From Methanomassiliicoccales archaeon (GTDB taxonomy: Archaea; Thermoplasmatota; Thermoplasmata; Methanomassiliicoccales; UBA472), in the NCBI GenBank assembly GCA_013329565.1, contig DUJZ01000025.1, positions 1 to 7,897 on the forward strand: a stretch of DNA of 7,897 nucleotides. Reading direction: 5' to 3'. The notes under the pieces were generated by a model, which worked only from the letters and a program-made list of their open reading frames with translations, ran no database searches and had not been told where the DNA came from. Below are positions 6,653 to 7,897 of this stretch, one piece after another. Each line of letters opens with the position of its first letter. The stretch's first letter is position 1. The position numbers and the translations under genes were made by a program.

Positions 6653-7897
6653 GCTACCGAGCAGGTAGGTGCGGAAGCCGGCCTTCTCGAACGCCTCGCG
6701 CTCTATGCCGTTCTTGGTGTCCAGGACGATCTTGTCCCTCATGATCTTCCCGAGCTTTTCCGGCTCGCAGGACTTGAACTTGTCGTGGTTCACCAGGAAG
6801 AGGATCACGTCACTGTCTCGGACTGCTTCTTCCAAACTCTGCGTCTGCCCTTTGACCAGGTCTTCCTTCACCCTGGGATCGTAAGCAGCATACCTTATGC
6901 CCTCCTCAGTAAGGATGTTGCAGACGGTCACCGATGGGCTCTCGCGTACGTCGCCGATGTTAGCCTTGAAAGTTAGACCGAGAACGGCCACCTTAGGGTC
7001 CTTGACCTTCGAATCGGATAGAATTCCCCTTAGCTTGGAAACGGTGAAGGCTGGCATGCCGTCGTTAGTTTCCCGGGCCAGTCTGACCATCTTCATGATG
7101 TCCGGAGCTGCGTTTACTAAGAACCACGGATCGACCGCGATGCAGTGCCCGCCGACGCCGGGTCCAGGTTGGTGCACTTTGACCCTAGGGTGATGGTTCG
7201 CGTACTCGATGACGTTCCAGACGTTGATGCCGAGGGTCTCGCAAAGCTTGGCGAACTCATTGGCCAGGGCGATGTTTACATCTCGGTAGGTATTCTCCAT
7301 GAGCTTGACCATCTCGGCGGTCGTACAATCGGTCTTGAGCAACTGTCCGGCGGTCATGTGCTTGTAGAGTTCATACACTCGTTCAGTAGACTGATCGTCA
7401 ATTCCTCCGACGACGCGGTCATTGTGCTCCAGCTCGTAGAACAGCTTTCCAGGGATGGCCTTCTCTGGGGCGTGGGCCAGGTCTATGTCCTTTCCAGCCA
7501 TCAGTCCGGTGGTGGCGATGACGTCCCCGATGACGTTCTTCGTAGTGCCCGGCGGAACCGTGGATTCCAGAACGACCATGTCGCCCTTCTTCAATAAAGG
7601 CAGGATGCTCTTGGTAGCTGATACGACATAGGTAAGGTCAGTCTCTTTGGTCTCGTGATTCACCGGGGTAGGAACGGCGATAATGTAGATGTCGCTCTTG
7701 ACCGGTTTTTTGTAAACCATCAAGTAGCCAGAGTCGACCGCTTTGGCCAATCTGAGCCTTAGTCCAGGCTCCTCGATGAGCGGCGTCTTTTTGTTGATGG
7801 CGTTGATTATCTTTGGGTTTATGTCGCAACCGGACACCATAAAGCCACTATTAGCGAAAATTATGGACGTTGGCAATCCTATGTAACCCATCCCAAT
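6647..7897 (-). CDS. wecC: UDP-N-acetyl-D-mannosamine dehydrogenase (partial, N-terminus off the window)
   Basis: Nucleotide-sugar dehydrogenase of the UDP-Glc/GDP-Man dehydrogenase family. It would oxidise UDP-ManNAc with two NAD+ to UDP-ManNAcA in the cytoplasm, supplying an activated uronic acid for surface glycans. The frame stays open to the right edge: the ATG at 7889-7891 is not the start but the Met inside the Rossmann loop G-M-G-Y-I-G, preceded by Ile-Gly codons, so only about ten residues are missing. Numbering from that Met, visible hallmarks are ESTVPPGTT (109-117), the central-domain helix EMVKLMENTYRDVNIALANE (193-212) with the conserved Lys197, GPGVGGHCIAVDPWFLV (243-259) with catalytic Cys250, and the C-terminal NAD/UDP-binding elements FKANIGDVRESPS (308-320) and DTKNG (391-395). 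The GGHCIAVDPWF form is the WecC signature and separates it from UDP-glucose dehydrogenases, though related UDP-sugar specificities cannot be excluded. It heads the visible transferase cluster. Confidence 0.9.
   Translation of the reverse strand: MGMGYIGLPTSIIFANSGFMVSGCDINPKIINAINKKTPLIEEPGLRLRLAKAVDSGYLMVYKKPVKSDIYIIAVPTPVNHETKETDLTYVVSATKSILPLLKKGDMVVLESTVPPGTTKNVIGDVIATTGLMAGKDIDLAHAPEKAIPGKLFYELEHNDRVVGGIDDQSTERVYELYKHMTAGQLLKTDCTTAEMVKLMENTYRDVNIALANEFAKLCETLGINVWNVIEYANHHPRVKVHQPGPGVGGHCIAVDPWFLVNAAPDIMKMVRLARETNDGMPAFTVSKLRGILSDSKVKDPKVAVLGLTFKANIGDVRESPSVTVCNILTEEGIRYAAYDPRVKEDLVKGQTQSLEEAVRDSDVILFLVNHDKFKSCEPEKLGKIMRDKIVLDTKNGIEREAFEKAGFRTYLLGSG

Noticed and set aside
6169..6744. 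191-residue plus-strand open frame
   Set aside because: It runs antisense through the conserved motifs of the 528-aa transferase and into the end of wecC, and has no domain of its own.
6647..7891. ATG at 7891 as the start of the dehydrogenase
   Set aside because: It is the Met within the GMGYIG Rossmann loop, and the frame continues as Ile-Gly to the window edge, so the true start is outside.

Overview
The window looks like chromosomal DNA from a moderately GC-rich archaeon. The signs are T-rich tracts after genes instead of hairpin terminators, an A/T box about 26-27 nt before two start codons with no Shine-Dalgarno sequence, surface proteins with membrane anchors and many N-X-S/T sequons, and a WecC-type dehydrogenase of the kind used for archaeal N-glycans and surface sugars. 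The overall character resembles Thermoplasmatota (for example Methanomassiliicoccales), but this is an impression and no marker gene is present to prove it. No RNA genes, CRISPR arrays, insertion sequences or att sites were seen.

Layout, left to right. (1) 2-163, +: the last 53 codons of a membrane-anchored protein (short coiled coil, one TM helix, basic tail), followed by a T-rich probable terminator. (2) 259-2151, +: a 630-residue exported or membrane-anchored protein with a beta-rich N-terminal region and a NodB/polysaccharide-deacetylase-like core whose motifs are non-canonical. It meets the next gene tail to tail with a 26-bp overlap. (3) 2126-4996, -: a 956-residue three-module glycosyltransferase (CgeB-like GT-B, a degenerate GT-A-like segment, and a GT4-like GT-B). 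(4) 5035-6621, -: a 528-residue paralogue with the same first two modules and no third. (5) 6647-7897, -: a UDP-N-acetyl-D-mannosamine dehydrogenase (wecC) whose start lies beyond the right edge. There is no gene-free stretch over 300 bases; the longest gap is 164-258.

How it may fit together: the minus-strand genes run wecC, then the 528-aa transferase, then the 956-aa transferase, with gaps of 25 and 38 bp. This is a compact cluster that would make an activated uronic acid (UDP-ManNAcA) and use cytoplasmic transferases to build a surface glycan or glycoprotein sugar. The convergent deacetylase-like protein would act outside the cell, possibly trimming such a glycan; that link rests only on adjacency. 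The most notable features are the tandem paralogous transferases with a decayed GT-A module, the gain or loss of a third transferase domain between them, and the unusual active-site layout of the deacetylase-like protein. I found no clear evidence of a wholly new system.
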